Assembly: GCF_001625305.1 (NCBI RefSeq)
Contig: NW_017802380.1
Coordinates: 3,957,286-4,021,285, forward strand
DNA length: 64,000 bases
Direction: 5' to 3'
Source: Branchiostoma belcheri
Lineage: Eukaryota; Chordata; Leptocardii; Amphioxiformes; Branchiostomatidae
Shown here: positions 1-28,511 of the stretch, in pieces
Numbering within the stretch: the stretch's first letter is position 1
How the letters are laid out: each line of letters begins with the position of its first letter
Position numbers and translations under genes: made by a program
The notes under the pieces: generated by a model
The model's input: the letters and a program-made list of their open reading frames with translations, nothing else
The model's database searches: none
Told to the model about the DNA's origin: nothing

Positions 1-188
1 ACATGTGTTACTTTCTAAACTGTAATGATTATGTCAGTATAGTCTTCCCCTTCTGTATAGTCTTCCTCTTTATACACATACATTTTTTTACAATATATTT
101 TTGTTGGGCAGAGATTGAAAATTCGAACAAAATGGTCTGCAATGAATCTGTTTCATTTCCAAGATAGTCTGTAGTAACCATTTCTCAC

Positions 189-241
189 NNNNNNNNNNNN
201 NNNNNNNNNNNNNNNNNNNNNNNNNNNNNNNNNNNNNNNNN
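189..241. other. Assembly gap (run of N)
   Basis: Fifty-three undetermined bases lie immediately before the first visible HAL exon, so the true 5' border of that exon cannot be read with certainty. The AG at about 256-257 would be a usable acceptor. Confidence 0.99.
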
Positions 242-2894
242 GACATTGTTGTTGCAGCATTGAGTGAGCTGCCAGCCTTTCTAGTGGAGGAGGGAGGTCT
301 GAACTCTGGCTTCATGATCGCACACTGCACGGCTGCTTCTCTGGGTGGGTTTATCATCTGTCATAAACCATGATATTCACAGAAGGAAAACATTATGCTT
401 TTTTCTTCAAACATGTAAGGTCAATGACCTGGTGGACCAGAAATCTTCACCAGGGTATCTAGTGCTGTATCAGACACCTTTGGTGTTGGGTTACATTATG
501 TAGCAAGTTGCAGGACAGAGCTGGAGAGGCTACTCACCATATATGTCTTTGATATCACACAATCATGTTATAGTGCTGACACAATATTGTCTAAATTTTG
601 TATTTTGGCCATTTTATTTGATTCCTTTAACTGGTCACAAAAGGCAGGTTAGACTGTATCTTCATCTACAATTCTCCTTCAATTCTCCTCCACAGTATCA
701 GAGAACAAGGTCCTGACCCACCCGTCTTCTGTGGACTCCCTGTCCACCAGCGCTGCTACCGAGGACCACGTGTCCATGGGCGGCTTCGCTGCTCGCAAGG
801 CTCTGCAGGTCGTGGAACATGTGGAACAAGGTTGGCACAGTGTTCTAGATATTATGTGTTACTTCTTTGAGACATTCACAATTGTTCAGTCATGTACATT
901 GTGAGTAAAACATGTACAAGTGACCACAGCTACATAAGGACCACCTGGCACCTGGCTATTGTGACCATATCTTGGTGGTCCCTTAGAACCCTGTCTATAG
1001 TGATACCTTAGTGGTAATACACAATACAAAATGATTTGTCAGCCAAAACCATGATACAATACTGGATAAACTATGTAACTTGAAGTGATTTTTCTACCCA
1101 TCTGCCCACCCAATCATGTTTTCAAGAGTATGAAACCTTGTACAGCCCTTGTTTGATGTTAACAAACATAATGTTGGGGATTTCTTCCCCTCAGTCCTTG
1201 CGATCGAGCTGCTGGCAGCGTGCCAGGCTATCGAGTTCCTGCGGCCGCTCCACACCACCGTACCGCTGGAGAAGGTGTACGACCTGGTCAGAAATGTGGC
1301 AGGGTGAGGGATTACACAAATTATTACATGGCCAGAAATCAAAAGTAACCATGTCTTAATATAAAGCAAGTTTGAACTGTAATTTCCAACACAAGAAATT
1401 GGAAATGCTCATTCCCTGACAAAAACTGGAGTTGAACAGTAAAAAATTTGGGTCTCATTTCTTGTGTTAGAAACTACACTTTGCTTCATAAACTTGAGTA
1501 AATGTGTGTTCTGTTCTGTTTGTCCAGCCCCTGGGACAAGGATCGCTTCATGTCGCCTGACATTGACGCAGTCACCAGGCTGTTGCGGGATGGGGAGGTA
1601 AGATTGTGTGTGCCAAGTTTAAAAAAAAACTCTGTTGCAGCTTGTGTTTGCACTGAAGTCCCTTCACAGTACATGTAGTTGTGTTTAATTGCAGCCATCC
1701 CAAATAGTGTTGATATTTTAGTTCTTTGCACATATTGTACATATTGTATTTTAGCATGAATGGTAGCATGTGTTATTTTGCTGGGGGTACAGTTCACTGA
1801 AGGACTGTCACTATTGCAGAATCATCCTGTCCTTTTTTCATCATTTTTTTTTTCACACACATTTTGCTGTAGGCTTGGGAAACTGTGAAACCTTACCTGG
1901 ATGAGTACAAGAGAGAGGTAGTAGATCTAGAGAATCATAGGGTGACAATATGGGGTGTTTTTCTAGTTTTCATTTTTTCATGGCCAATGTGCTTCTTTTT
2001 TTAAATCGGCCATACAAATCTAACAAGTTGCTTAACAGAACTCTTTATTATTGGGGGCTGTGTCCTGAAGTAGTATGAATTTGTTATGAGAAGCAGTATT
2101 GTTCGATTTGTATGCTCTTGCATCACGCCCTTTCTCCTTGGTGACCCTCAGGTTTTGGTCAGCTTTTAGTTGAAGGAAAGGCCAGGTGTTTCTCTGGGCA
2201 GTGGTAACTCACTGTCACTGTTGGGAATGGTGAAGTTATCATATACTTGATAGCTTATTCTATTGAGTACTAACGGCCAAGGGCTCTTTGTGCTGTTCTT
2301 AACCCTCATACACAAGTTTATATATAAAAGGTGGGTTTTTTTTATGAGACAAGAACTCAGACCTCATATACAGACGAGGGCTCTAGCCAGCACCTGTTTT
2401 TCTGTCAATATTGCAGGAACTCTGCGGTGTGTGGCAGAAAAAAAAAATGAAACAAATGCCTCTACTTTTGAAGAAAATCAACAAAAAAACATTCAAACCA
2501 CTCTCAACCCATGATTTGCTTCTCAAAATGCAGGAAATTGCATTTTGGAAGGCTTGAAAATCCTAAATTTCCAAGGGCATCATGCCTAGATTGTGAGCGC
2601 CTTCGCCCAGACTTAGTCACCAGCCTAGGCAGCTTAGTCACCAGCCTAGGCAGCTTAGTCACCAGCCTAGAAAAAATTCCAGCAGGCTAGAGCCCTGATG
2701 CAGACTACAACCAGGACTACAACAAGTAGGTCCTTTCTAACCCTGCCGTCCGTTTTCCATCGCAGGTTTGGGGAGCGGCCAAGCCGTACCTGGACGACTT
2801 CCACGAGCGTGAGGTCAAGGAGCTGAGGCTGGGGTCTCCCACCAGTAGTTACCTCTCAAACCTGCCTCTACATCAGCTCAGGATGGGCCCCTGA
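242..2894 (+). CDS. HAL: Histidine ammonia-lyase (histidase), C-terminal exons only
   Basis: HAL deaminates L-histidine to urocanate, the first step of histidine catabolism in the cytosol. Visible exons: about 258-344 (it could begin inside the gap at 189-241), 696-830, 1195-1303, 1528-1597, 1873-1917 and 2766-2894. All have GT-AG borders and agreeing phases. The first exon reads [19 protein letters not shown] and continues into IAHCTAASL. The second holds [20 protein letters not shown], the conserved segment of the aromatic ammonia-lyase family carrying a Glu thought to act in catalysis. The third has [19 protein letters not shown] and the fourth [19 protein letters not shown]. The Ala-Ser-Gly that forms the MIO cofactor lies upstream, outside the window. 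The 45-nt exon at 1873-1917 resembles the start of the last exon, so the C-terminus carries a repeated motif. The next gene, AMDHD1, converges on it and belongs to the same pathway. Family identity is very secure. Confidence 0.95.
478..562 (+). repeat. Dispersed repeat, family A, copy 1
   Basis: This stretch of a HAL intron contains gttgggttacattatgtagc followed by aagttgcaggacagagctgg and then a caccatatatg block. Recognisably related copies lie at 32812-32990, 33150-33247 (3' part) and 42826-43000, with an inverted copy at 44385-44500. It is non-coding and looks like a short dispersed element. No terminal inverted repeats were found in this copy. Confidence 0.6.
2605..2670. repeat. 21-bp tandem repeat, three copies
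   Basis: The unit cttagtcaccagcctaggcag occurs three times head to tail, the last copy being partial, in the last HAL intron. It is short, non-coding and has no visible function. Confidence 0.85.
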
Positions 2895-4900
2895 ACGCCT
2901 GGAGGAGACCTAGTTGTACACTAGGAATGTCTCCAATACTCTACAACAAAGCTTGGACAAAAACATCTCGCAAGAGAAAATTTTACCTTTTTTCTGTTAT
3001 TTTTGTTGGTTCTGTACTTACTTGGACAGTATAAACTGATGTTTAAGTTGTACATTCATGTGTACAATGTGTTTTTAAAGCATACAAAATGTCTTCAGAA
3101 AATTCTTGAAGAGAACTGAAAGGCTAATCCAATGGTTGACTCTCTGAATACACTGAGGATAGTTTTGTGAGTTCATTTGAATTCTTTTAACATTAAAAAA
3201 GATCTCAACAGTGTATGAGAGCACCATGTTAATGTTCTACAAAGGAAAAATATTGTCATCTCTACCATTTTGTAATAACCTGTTTTGCTGTCAATTGTTG
3301 ATGTACTGTGAAGAATTTTCCAGAAATATTTTCATTAGGTATTAAGACATCCAGGTAACTTCCCTTATACCTCAGTTTCTCACACATTATGTACTAGTAA
3401 CTTGTACTTAGTAATACAAATACTTGAATGTATGAATAGAAAATGGTGCATTACACTTGAGAACTGTGTAGCTGGGGACAGTAAAAGTATTGAAACTCAG
3501 ATAAAAATCTGATCATGCTGCTAGTAATATTGCGATAATCACTGCAAAATGTAGAAGCAATACATGTACATGATGTACATGTAATTACTAGTATGATAAT
3601 ATAAGCCATGCTTATACATTGCTGCAAAATTGTGCTTCTATTTTGTGATAAAATTCTACACTATCGAGCTTGCAAGGTACTGCTATTGTCCCACACTACC
3701 TTCTCTTTGAGAGAACATTTTTCTCTACCACGTAGGAAAAATAAGCAATCAGCAAAGTAGGGAAAAAGCTTGAAACAAACTGCAAAGTAGGAAAAAAAGC
3801 TTCAAACCATCAGCAAAGTAGACAATATGGTCTGTCATCATGACAAATCCTTGTACATGTACTAAAATATTGGCAGTTGGATGTTATAGGTATGAAGTAG
3901 GTATACGTGTTGTGTATATACATGTAGGACGTAGGAGTTTTGCCTTACAGTATTTGCCTTCTGAATGAACTTGATGTGCGAAAGCCAGAGTCAAAGCAAG
4001 ACAGTACATGTAGCTTGACTGAGTGTGAAACTTAGAAACATGGGAAGGATGAATGGGAGTGTATGAGATGAAAATCAAGGCTATCAAAGAGGAAGATGAC
4101 AATGTACCAAGTTGAGGAGAATGGTGTGTGTTGTATTGGGTGTTAACATTATTGATCACTTAATAGTGCACCAATACTATACAATATTCTATTTTGTGCA
4201 TGAATGTATTCTCTACCATTATAAATCAATGCAAACGTAGTTGCGACACTGAGCCATCAGCAAACATTGAAAAACTTCACAGTAGTAGGTGTTTTCAAAA
4301 TTTAATGTTAAAATACAGTCTACAATGTCTGTATGGCTTAAAACTCAACCTGAATGCAACAAGAATTGTACAGAGAATACTATCTGTAACAGCCAATGAA
4401 ATCACAACTCATGTTTGTGGATGTCAAAATTGACATCAGGACTGCTTGACCAATCAGAATGCCTGAGAAATGGGACAAGCTGATTGGTTGGATATCTATG
4501 CATTATAATGGTAAGCTCTTGTTGTGTTCAAACCTTCCCTAGATGTCTAAGCCATTGAAAGCTTTATGAGCCGTAGCCACTTTCAAGGGAACCAATTCAT
4601 GCATATACATGTACCGGGGTATGTAGAGAAACTAGGGATCATAATTCATATTAAATGTAGAATTCTAATCTTGAGTTGTGTATGGTTTAAGGTTGAATTG
4701 TCTGTTGGGACTGCATCAAAATAAAACCATGACTACAAGATTTATTACACCTTTGTCTTCTTGTTTGCAACACTTTAGATTTCCAAAGTCTTCAGCTTGA
4801 GTGTGGTGCTGAACCTACTTTATAACCTCACCTCCCATTGGTTGTGTCTTTGTAGGGCAGGGCTTATTTAATCATGAGCCAATGAGCATTTAGGATTCCA
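2895..4900. other. HAL 3' UTR and convergent intergenic space
   Basis: This AT-rich stretch lies between the HAL stop and the end of AMDHD1. No coding exon is supported. The region 3740-3815 contains two to three copies of a motif of about 37 bp built on gcaaagtaggaaaaaaagctt. Around 4400-4500 there is inverted CCAAT-like sequence (ccaatgaa, ccaatcag, ctgattggttgg). I could not fix the polyadenylation site. Confidence 0.5.
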
Positions 4901-4909
4901 GTTTACAAT

Positions 4910-5200
4910 TTTCACTTTTTTTGCACCACCACCAACGCTGGTCGCACCAGGGGCAACAGCCTTTCTCCTGGATGTTTTGCCCCACAAGAGGTCCAGTATG
5001 ACATAGATGTCAGGGCTAGAAATACTTTTTTCCGCATACCTGCACTGCACCGTTCTAACCTTTGAACATCAAACTCTAAACATTGTTTAAAGCTATCTAA
5101 TGATAATGCCCCTACTGTACTTGGTGACAGTGAGCTCCACTCTGCGATAGTTTTAGGAAAGATGCGGATGTAGAGTCTGTCATGCTGCACTGTGGATGAC
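4910..5200 (-). mobile_element. Non-LTR retrotransposon (LINE) 3' fragment
   Basis: On the minus strand one frame reads IFPKTIAEWSSL, then LSLDSFKQCLEF. This matches the pattern (FFPRTIxEWNxLP ... SLDSFKxxL) common at the C-terminal end of LINE reverse transcriptase proteins in many animals. Only the tail survives. The fragment overlaps the AMDHD1 stop codon in a different frame, so part of the AMDHD1 last exon or 3' UTR may be derived from it. The match is to a general pattern rather than a specific named element. Confidence 0.6.
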
Positions 5201-8200
5201 CTCCCCCTTCTTAACCACATACTTGATGAGATGGTCGTGACCTGCCAGCTGATAGATCAGGTGTTCCCACCTGGGAGGACAGAGTTTAAAGGGTAAAGGT
5301 TAAAAGGGAAATGTATAGACCAAAATAAAACATGCAGATTTTGTTCACACCAACCTGTAATAAGAACAAATTGTTAAGTACAAAAGACAGACCTGTGGGT
5401 TGTATTATCAACTGACAAACATTCTACTAAGCACATGTATGGAGGATACCAGTAGTACATATATTTACCTTAACAATACAATTCTAATAACAGTAATTTG
5501 ATGGTTTGATGTCATCCATAAATAAATCACTGACATACAAAAGCTGAATTAATAATTCTTAAAACAAAATTTCTGAAAAACAATTTTATGGAAGGACAAT
5601 CATTCACTTATGTCCCAAATAATGCAAATGTATGGCTGTTCCTTCTTGGAATTCCTTTTCCTAGTATTCCAGTCTTACCTTGGAGCGTCGATGATGACCA
5701 GGTCTCCCACTTTCCCCACCTCGAGTGACCCGTGGGTCTCCGCCCTCCCTAGCGACGCCGCTGCATTTATCGTGGCAGCCGCTAGGGACTCGTTCATCGA
5801 CATGCGGAAGTTCACACAGGCCAGGTGCATCGTCATTGGCTGAAATACAAAACTTTTTCATCACTTTCTCATAAAAGGGAAGGCATTTTTATCCAAATAT
5901 TGAGGTAAAGTCCTTTTAAAAAGTTGATACGCAATACACAAATGTATTTTGAGCTGTCAACCTAGACATAATTAGCTACTACTACTTCATTCTTCTGAAA
6001 GATTAAAGAATGCTCCAATCCAGAGCTGTCACAAAAAATTATTAACTGTGACATACTGTACCCACCATGGATAGACAGAAGGCGTTTGGGTTGAAGTCGC
6101 TTCCCAGGGCAACCACCACGCCGCTGTCAATCATCTTTCTGGCAGGGGGAGGAGTCAGCCTGGAACACAGGTCACAAGGTCAACTTTTCTACTTAAAACA
6201 TTCCTATATCAAAGATGGATCCATTATTTCACTACTATAACATGCATAGTAGCATGCAATGGATGATGGTACTGCGATGCAGAGCCCATTACACTCTACC
6301 CCCTAAAGTTAGTTACCCATTTTACACCTGTGTGGAGTGAGGAAAGTTGTGTGGAGTGAGGAGAGTGCCTTTCCCAAGAACACGAAATGGAAATGCCAGG
6401 GATCGAACCCGTGACCTCTCGATCTCATGTCCACTGGCCTCACCACTCGGCCATTCTGCGCCACCGTATAGTAACGTATACCACAGTTACCTGAGGATAT
6501 AAGCAGTTGTAGGTAGAATGACCGCCACAGATCCAGAGTCAGCCATGGCCTTGATGCCAGCATCACTGATCTCCTCCAGGTGACTGATGGCTCGAGCCTT
6601 CAGCTCAGCACCCAACTAGTATACCAGGACAAATCAAGACCCTAAGTTACTTACATGTGTGTGTTAAGGATACTTGACTATATATATATGCTCATGTAAA
6701 CACATAGATAGCTTCACAATTTTTCTTTTCTGTATCAGACACTGTCTGTACTTTTATTGCCAGTATGACTGCCCTTTGGCATCAATTACAAAAGGATTTG
6801 AATGCCTTTTGAAATGCAAGAATGTTGTCTTCTGGACCTGTTGCCAAAATCTTAAGTTTAAGATGTCTGAGAAGAAAGGGAATTCAAATTGGCCTTAGCC
6901 TTGTAGAGTTATGTGAACACAGGCTAATGAGTGAGTACATGATCTTTAATCATACCTCAGCTGAGTTCATGGGATGGAGTTCATCACCGTGGAAGTTGAT
7001 GGCTAAACCTGTCTCCACACCGGCCTGGAGAATTCTCCTGGAATGATGGAAAAACAACCCTTGATCTTCAAGATTGCAAGACCTACAAAATATCACCATT
7101 TGACCACGACAAACTAGTAGGCCAAACACTTGCTCCTTTCCATCCCTACGTCTCATTTGTGTTTATATTGTATTCAAAATTTTTTAATCTACAGTTGGGA
7201 GGAGTGATGCTACATATGTGTGATTACCATATCAAAATTTCCTGGACAAAATCCAGATCTTTGCCAAATAACTCCATTGTATCATTACCTTGTGGAGTCC
7301 ACATCAAAGACGCCCTTCTCACAGAACACGTCAATGTTGTCCACCTCCAGGTCACCTGACTTCATCAACTCTCGTAACCGTGGCAACTGTACGTTGATTA
7401 CATCATCAGTGGCCTGCTCCATGGTGCTACCCCTACAGAAACCAAATAAGGAAAATGAGTAATTACTGTGGTACTGAGCGGGAACTGACCTTGGTACTGA
7501 ATGCGCGAAACAGAAATTACTCCACAAAAAGTATGTGTGCAACGTACAAAATACTGGCCTCGGTACTGAGCGTGCTCCACAGAAGGTACTGACCTTGGTA
7601 CTGAGTGTGCTCCACAGCAGGTACTGACCTTGATACTGAGTGTGCTCCACAGCAGGTACTGACCTTGGTACTGAGTGTGCTCCACTGAAGGCACTGGCCT
7701 TGGTACTGAGTGTGCTCCACAGCAGGTACTGACCTTGGTACTGAGTGTGCTCCACAGAAGGTACTGGATATCTCGATGGGCAGTTCTCTCTTGGCTCTCT
7801 GTATAACCCTCAACATCTTCATCTCTGTTTCTACCTCCAACCCATATCTGTAAAGAATTAAAGACACAACTACTAACTTTTCACACTTCACACATAATCC
7901 CCTTCAACACTGACACTGTGAGATGATTTGTTAGCAGAGGAATGTGAAGACTATAGTCATTGATTGTGTTCTGAATAAAGACACTGTCTTACCCACTCTT
8001 ACACTCCACCAGTGTGGTGCCTGCCCGGACCATCCGCAGCAGTCTGTCCCTGAACAGTGTGTACAGCTCGTCCTCCGAGGCGCGCCGCGTGTGCTCCACG
8101 GTGAAGTTGATTCCTCCGCCGGCTTTGTGGACCTCCATATATGTGGCACCGGCCAACTGGGTCCAAGAATCAGAAAATATTTCAGAGTTGATAAAAGTCT

Positions 8201-9208
8201 TTACATCCAAGTCCATTCAAACACAATACAGGCATACTATACCATGTACCAGTATACAAACAAATCCTGTGTATGCAACTTGAAGTTGTACCTTCATGGC
8301 AAACTCGTGGACCCTGTCCCCTGCCCAGACTGGGTGGGTGTGGCCGTCAATCAGACCTGGAGTGGGTGAGAGTGTCAATTTTTATGTGATCTCAAACCAG
8401 TTAAGCTGAAATGAACAATGTATGCTACTTTGTATGAACAAAGCTGAAGTGGGAAGTGTAGATGTCAAGTTAGACCCAGTTTTTGCACAAGAAAATTTAG
8501 TTAATCCTTTGCTGAAAGGCAAATTTACAGTAATGTGACATACCAGGTAATATACTCATCCCAGCTGCATCTATGACTCTGTCAAACTTGGTGCTGCCAT
8601 ACTTCTGTTGTATGTCTGCATCATGTCCAACTGCCTCTATCAGTCCATTGCTGTAGGATACACACACATTTCAGCATTCAAGTTTCAACATAATGATTTT
8701 GATCAGAAACAAGAATTCAATGCTTTTGAGAATTTATTGTTTTTAGTCATTATAATGAATTTCTGGCCAACAGACTCACTGCCAAAACCTGCTGGCTCCA
8801 GGACAGCTCCCTGTGTCTGCAGTACCATAACAAGCCCTTGGGGGGCCAAAATCTAATCATTTCGAGATCTCAACAAGAAATATCAAGTCAGTCCATCAAA
8901 ACCTTCTCAGACACACACACACGCCAATGCCACCGAAAACATAACATTCCTGGCGACGGTAATACTATAGCAAACAAACAAACAAACACTGAAACAGACA
9001 GGCAGACAAACAGACAGACCAAGGGCAAACAGACAAACAGACTAACCAACCTTCCGACGACCAGGCTGACCCCGTTGTCCCCGTCCTGTTCCAGCGAGGC
9101 GAGTGTTTTCATCTCCTCCCCGCGCAGCGCCCTCTCCCCCGCCCGGCACACCAGCACCGCCTGCCGCGCCCCGCGGACCAGCAGCTTACCTCCTGACATC
9201 CTCAACAA
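5180..9208 (-). CDS. AMDHD1: Imidazolonepropionase (amidohydrolase domain-containing 1)
   Basis: It hydrolyses 4-imidazolone-5-propionate to N-formimino-L-glutamate, the third step of histidine degradation. Exons in coding order: 9208-9051, 8650-8544, 8356-8292, 8156-7993, 7847-7734, 7432-7289, 7037-6956, 6615-6491, 6159-6066, 5839-5679 and 5270-5180. The sum is 1305 nt, or 434 aa, close to the vertebrate length. A second Met at 9199 is also possible. Amidohydrolase landmarks are the metal-binding HTHPVWAG, the substrate-side LAGATYMEVHKAGGGI, SGYGLEVETEMKMLRVI, CGAHSVPR, VDNIDVFCEKGVFD, the metal His in INFHGDELHP and the metal Asp in LGSDFNPNAFC. The C-terminus WEHLIYQLAGHDHLIKYVV is intact. 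The gene lies tail to tail with HAL and head to head with the ciliary gene. Exon 5 ends in a 35-bp minisatellite that repeats its splice donor. Identity is very secure. Confidence 0.96.
6290..6475 (-). mobile_element. tRNA-derived SINE in AMDHD1 intron
   Basis: Read on the minus strand, the 5' part has a pol III A box (tggccgagtgg, about 6453-6443) and a B box (gggttcgatccc, about 6410-6398) with Ser/Leu tRNA-like spacing. A non-tRNA body follows with cttgggaaaggcac and ctcactccacac, and it ends near aggtgtaaaatgggta. This head plus tail is the layout of a tRNA-derived SINE. It lies between AMDHD1 exons 8 and 9. It could still carry internal pol III promoter activity, but the downstream body argues against a working tRNA gene. 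Confidence 0.8.
7558..7767. repeat. 35-bp minisatellite copying the AMDHD1 exon 5 donor site
   Basis: Six head-to-tail copies of exactly 35 bp begin at 7558, 7593, 7628, 7663, 7698 and 7733. The sixth is the real end of AMDHD1 exon 5, including its splice donor at 7733/7734. The five others lie in the intron just downstream in transcription. Degenerate copies continue to about 7470. Several copies keep the donor sequence AAG/GTCAGT. The unit is not a multiple of three, so use of another copy would shift the frame. Confidence 0.93.
8985..9050. repeat. Simple repeat rich in (cagacaaa)n
   Basis: Low-complexity tract made of caaacaaac, cagacagg and cagacaaacagac motifs. It lies directly beside the donor of AMDHD1 exon 1, in the intron. 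Confidence 0.85.
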
Positions 9209-9929
9209 TGCTGTAGGTGGCTGTCTTCTTGAAGACGACTAGAAAGGGAGAACTTGACCGCCAAAATGTCGACAATAACTTCACGTGGACATTTTCAGAC
9301 ACACCCCCAAATTTTCACGAAGTGGGCCAATGAAAATCGAGATAACAAACGGTGACTAAAAGAGACCTGGGTAGCCATTGGTCTATTTAGTTGTCTTAAT
9401 TTTCAACCTTCAGAAATCAAATCTAGCGCAGATTCAACCCTTTGCATATTAAAGACTTGATTTAAAAAATGTACCGTTTGTTTTTACAGCAAATATTTTC
9501 TATGGCGAGGCCTGTGGCGAGGGACGGAAATTTTCCCAGGAAAAACTCACCTTTGACCTCCATCTCTTATTTACATAAAATGGCGTCTGCGCATTGCTCG
9601 TTGCTATGACCAACCTCGTTTTGGTATTGTTATGGTGGACACCAAATCAAAACTTGACGATCGGAGAGATTTTCTGTGACTTTTACGTCTTTTTAGGACA
9701 AAAAGAGGTAAGTTTGCAGTTCCAGACTAAATCAAATGATAGACAGACAATTATTAATCAGATTTATGACGATTGGTTTGTTAGAAAATGCTTTATTTGT
9801 GTATTTGATAAGCGTATGCTACTGGGCATCCCCTCAAAACTATGCCACTGTCATACTTCACACTTCATCGAAATAACTTTAAAGAGAATATAAACAGAAA
9901 TGTGTATTGTGTTATTTTCGTGCTCACAG
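9209..9929. promoter_or_regulatory. Divergent promoter region, AMDHD1 / CFAP100-like gene
   Basis: The two start codons are 737 bp apart and point away from each other, so this interval probably drives both genes. The sequence gttgctatgaccaac at 9600-9614 resembles an RFX X-box with an extra spacer base, and aaaatggcgtctg at about 9576-9589 resembles a YY1 site. A gaggtaagt donor near 9706 and the AG acceptor at 9928-9929 suggest a non-coding first exon for the rightward gene. The promoter role is inferred from gene layout and motifs only. Confidence 0.5.
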
Positions 9930-9945
9930 GTTTTGACACACAGAC

Positions 9946-27470
<17,525 letters not shown>

Positions 27471-28257
27471 ACACAGCACAAATCATCACAAACTCTATGT
27501 TTGTTGACTATTATGTATTGTCAGAAATCAATTGGAGGAATCCAACAGGTCTTGGAGAGTTTGAAAGCCTTATCTCCAAGCAAATGTATCTGTAAGAATT
27601 TTACATGGCTCAGTGTTTTCCGTGACTGTGTTCTTGCGATATTACAGAAATACATTCTAAATGAAGCAAAAGCAAACACAGAGGTGTCATCTAAAGGGTT
27701 GGACTGCACATTGATATCCAAGGTACCAAAAGATGTTGTATGTATATTTTTTAGATCAAAATGGTTTCTTCTTTTTCTGATGTACAAAGTTTAAGTGCCT
27801 TGTTCACTTTTTAATGCATGAGTGAATGTAGAATTCTCATAGAAATATTATGAACTCACATATATTTTACATCATACATGGGCAAATGGATATCTTAGGT
27901 TTTGTAAAATGATATGAGGTACCAGGCCCTATGGCATATTTTGTCTTTTTTTTTTGTTGGCTGTATAAATTGTCCTTCTGACTTATAATGTTTGTCATTT
28001 TAAACCTAACATTTTAGGCTGGTGACACATTTGTATACAGAGGTTGTATATTTCTTGACTATCATATGACAAAATATCCGCTCTGGAAATTAATAGGCAA
28101 ATGTTTATATAATTGTTGTCATTTTTCATTATAGTCCAGTGGTCTTAGCCATTGCAAATGACCAATTTCCAAGTGTTAACATTGTACACACAATAAATGG
28201 CTTTTCTGGTTACTGAACAGAAAACATGGCCTGAACTTTAGCCTTTAGCGTTAACGT
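27471..28257. other. CFAP100 3' UTR and flank
   Basis: AT-rich non-coding sequence follows the stop. The cacaataaatggc at about 28189-28201 contains an AATAAA signal about 720 bp after the stop and is a plausible polyadenylation site. No exon is visible. Confidence 0.5.
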
Positions 28258-28511
28258 TAGCCTCCCTCGCAGACTTCTGAGGTGGCGGCGTTAATTTTTT
28301 TCGGGGAGCGACGCGAGTTATGCCGAGTAGGGAAGGTTTTGCTGCCGAGGGACTTTGCCGGGAAGGACGGTTTCCGCGCATCAAGAATGAAACCATCTCT
28401 CCCCGTTAAAGTCCCGTCGGCGGCAAAACCGTCCCTCTGCGGCATACTGCAACTATCGTCGCTCCCCGAAAAAAAGTAACGCCGCCGCATAGAAGTCTGC
28501 GAAGGAGGCTA
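28258..28511. mobile_element. MITE-like element with long terminal inverted repeats
   Basis: The left end tagcctccctcgcagacttct and the inverted right end tagcctccttcgcagacttct differ at one base. The homology continues inward through ggcggcgttaatttttttcg / ggcggcgttactttttttcg and cggggagcgacg, so most of the 254 bp folds into a hairpin. A TA target duplication is possible because each end carries TA, but no longer duplication is seen. It has no coding capacity. Confidence 0.85.

Noticed and set aside
6395..6470. A functional tRNA gene on the minus strand
   Set aside because: A and B boxes are present, but the sequence runs on into a SINE-type body and I could not fold a proper acceptor stem.
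7285..7891. Minus-strand frames with repeated GAHSVPR-like peptides read as a repeat protein
   Set aside because: They come from the 35-bp minisatellite read across an intron. The unit is not a multiple of three and only the exon copy belongs to AMDHD1.
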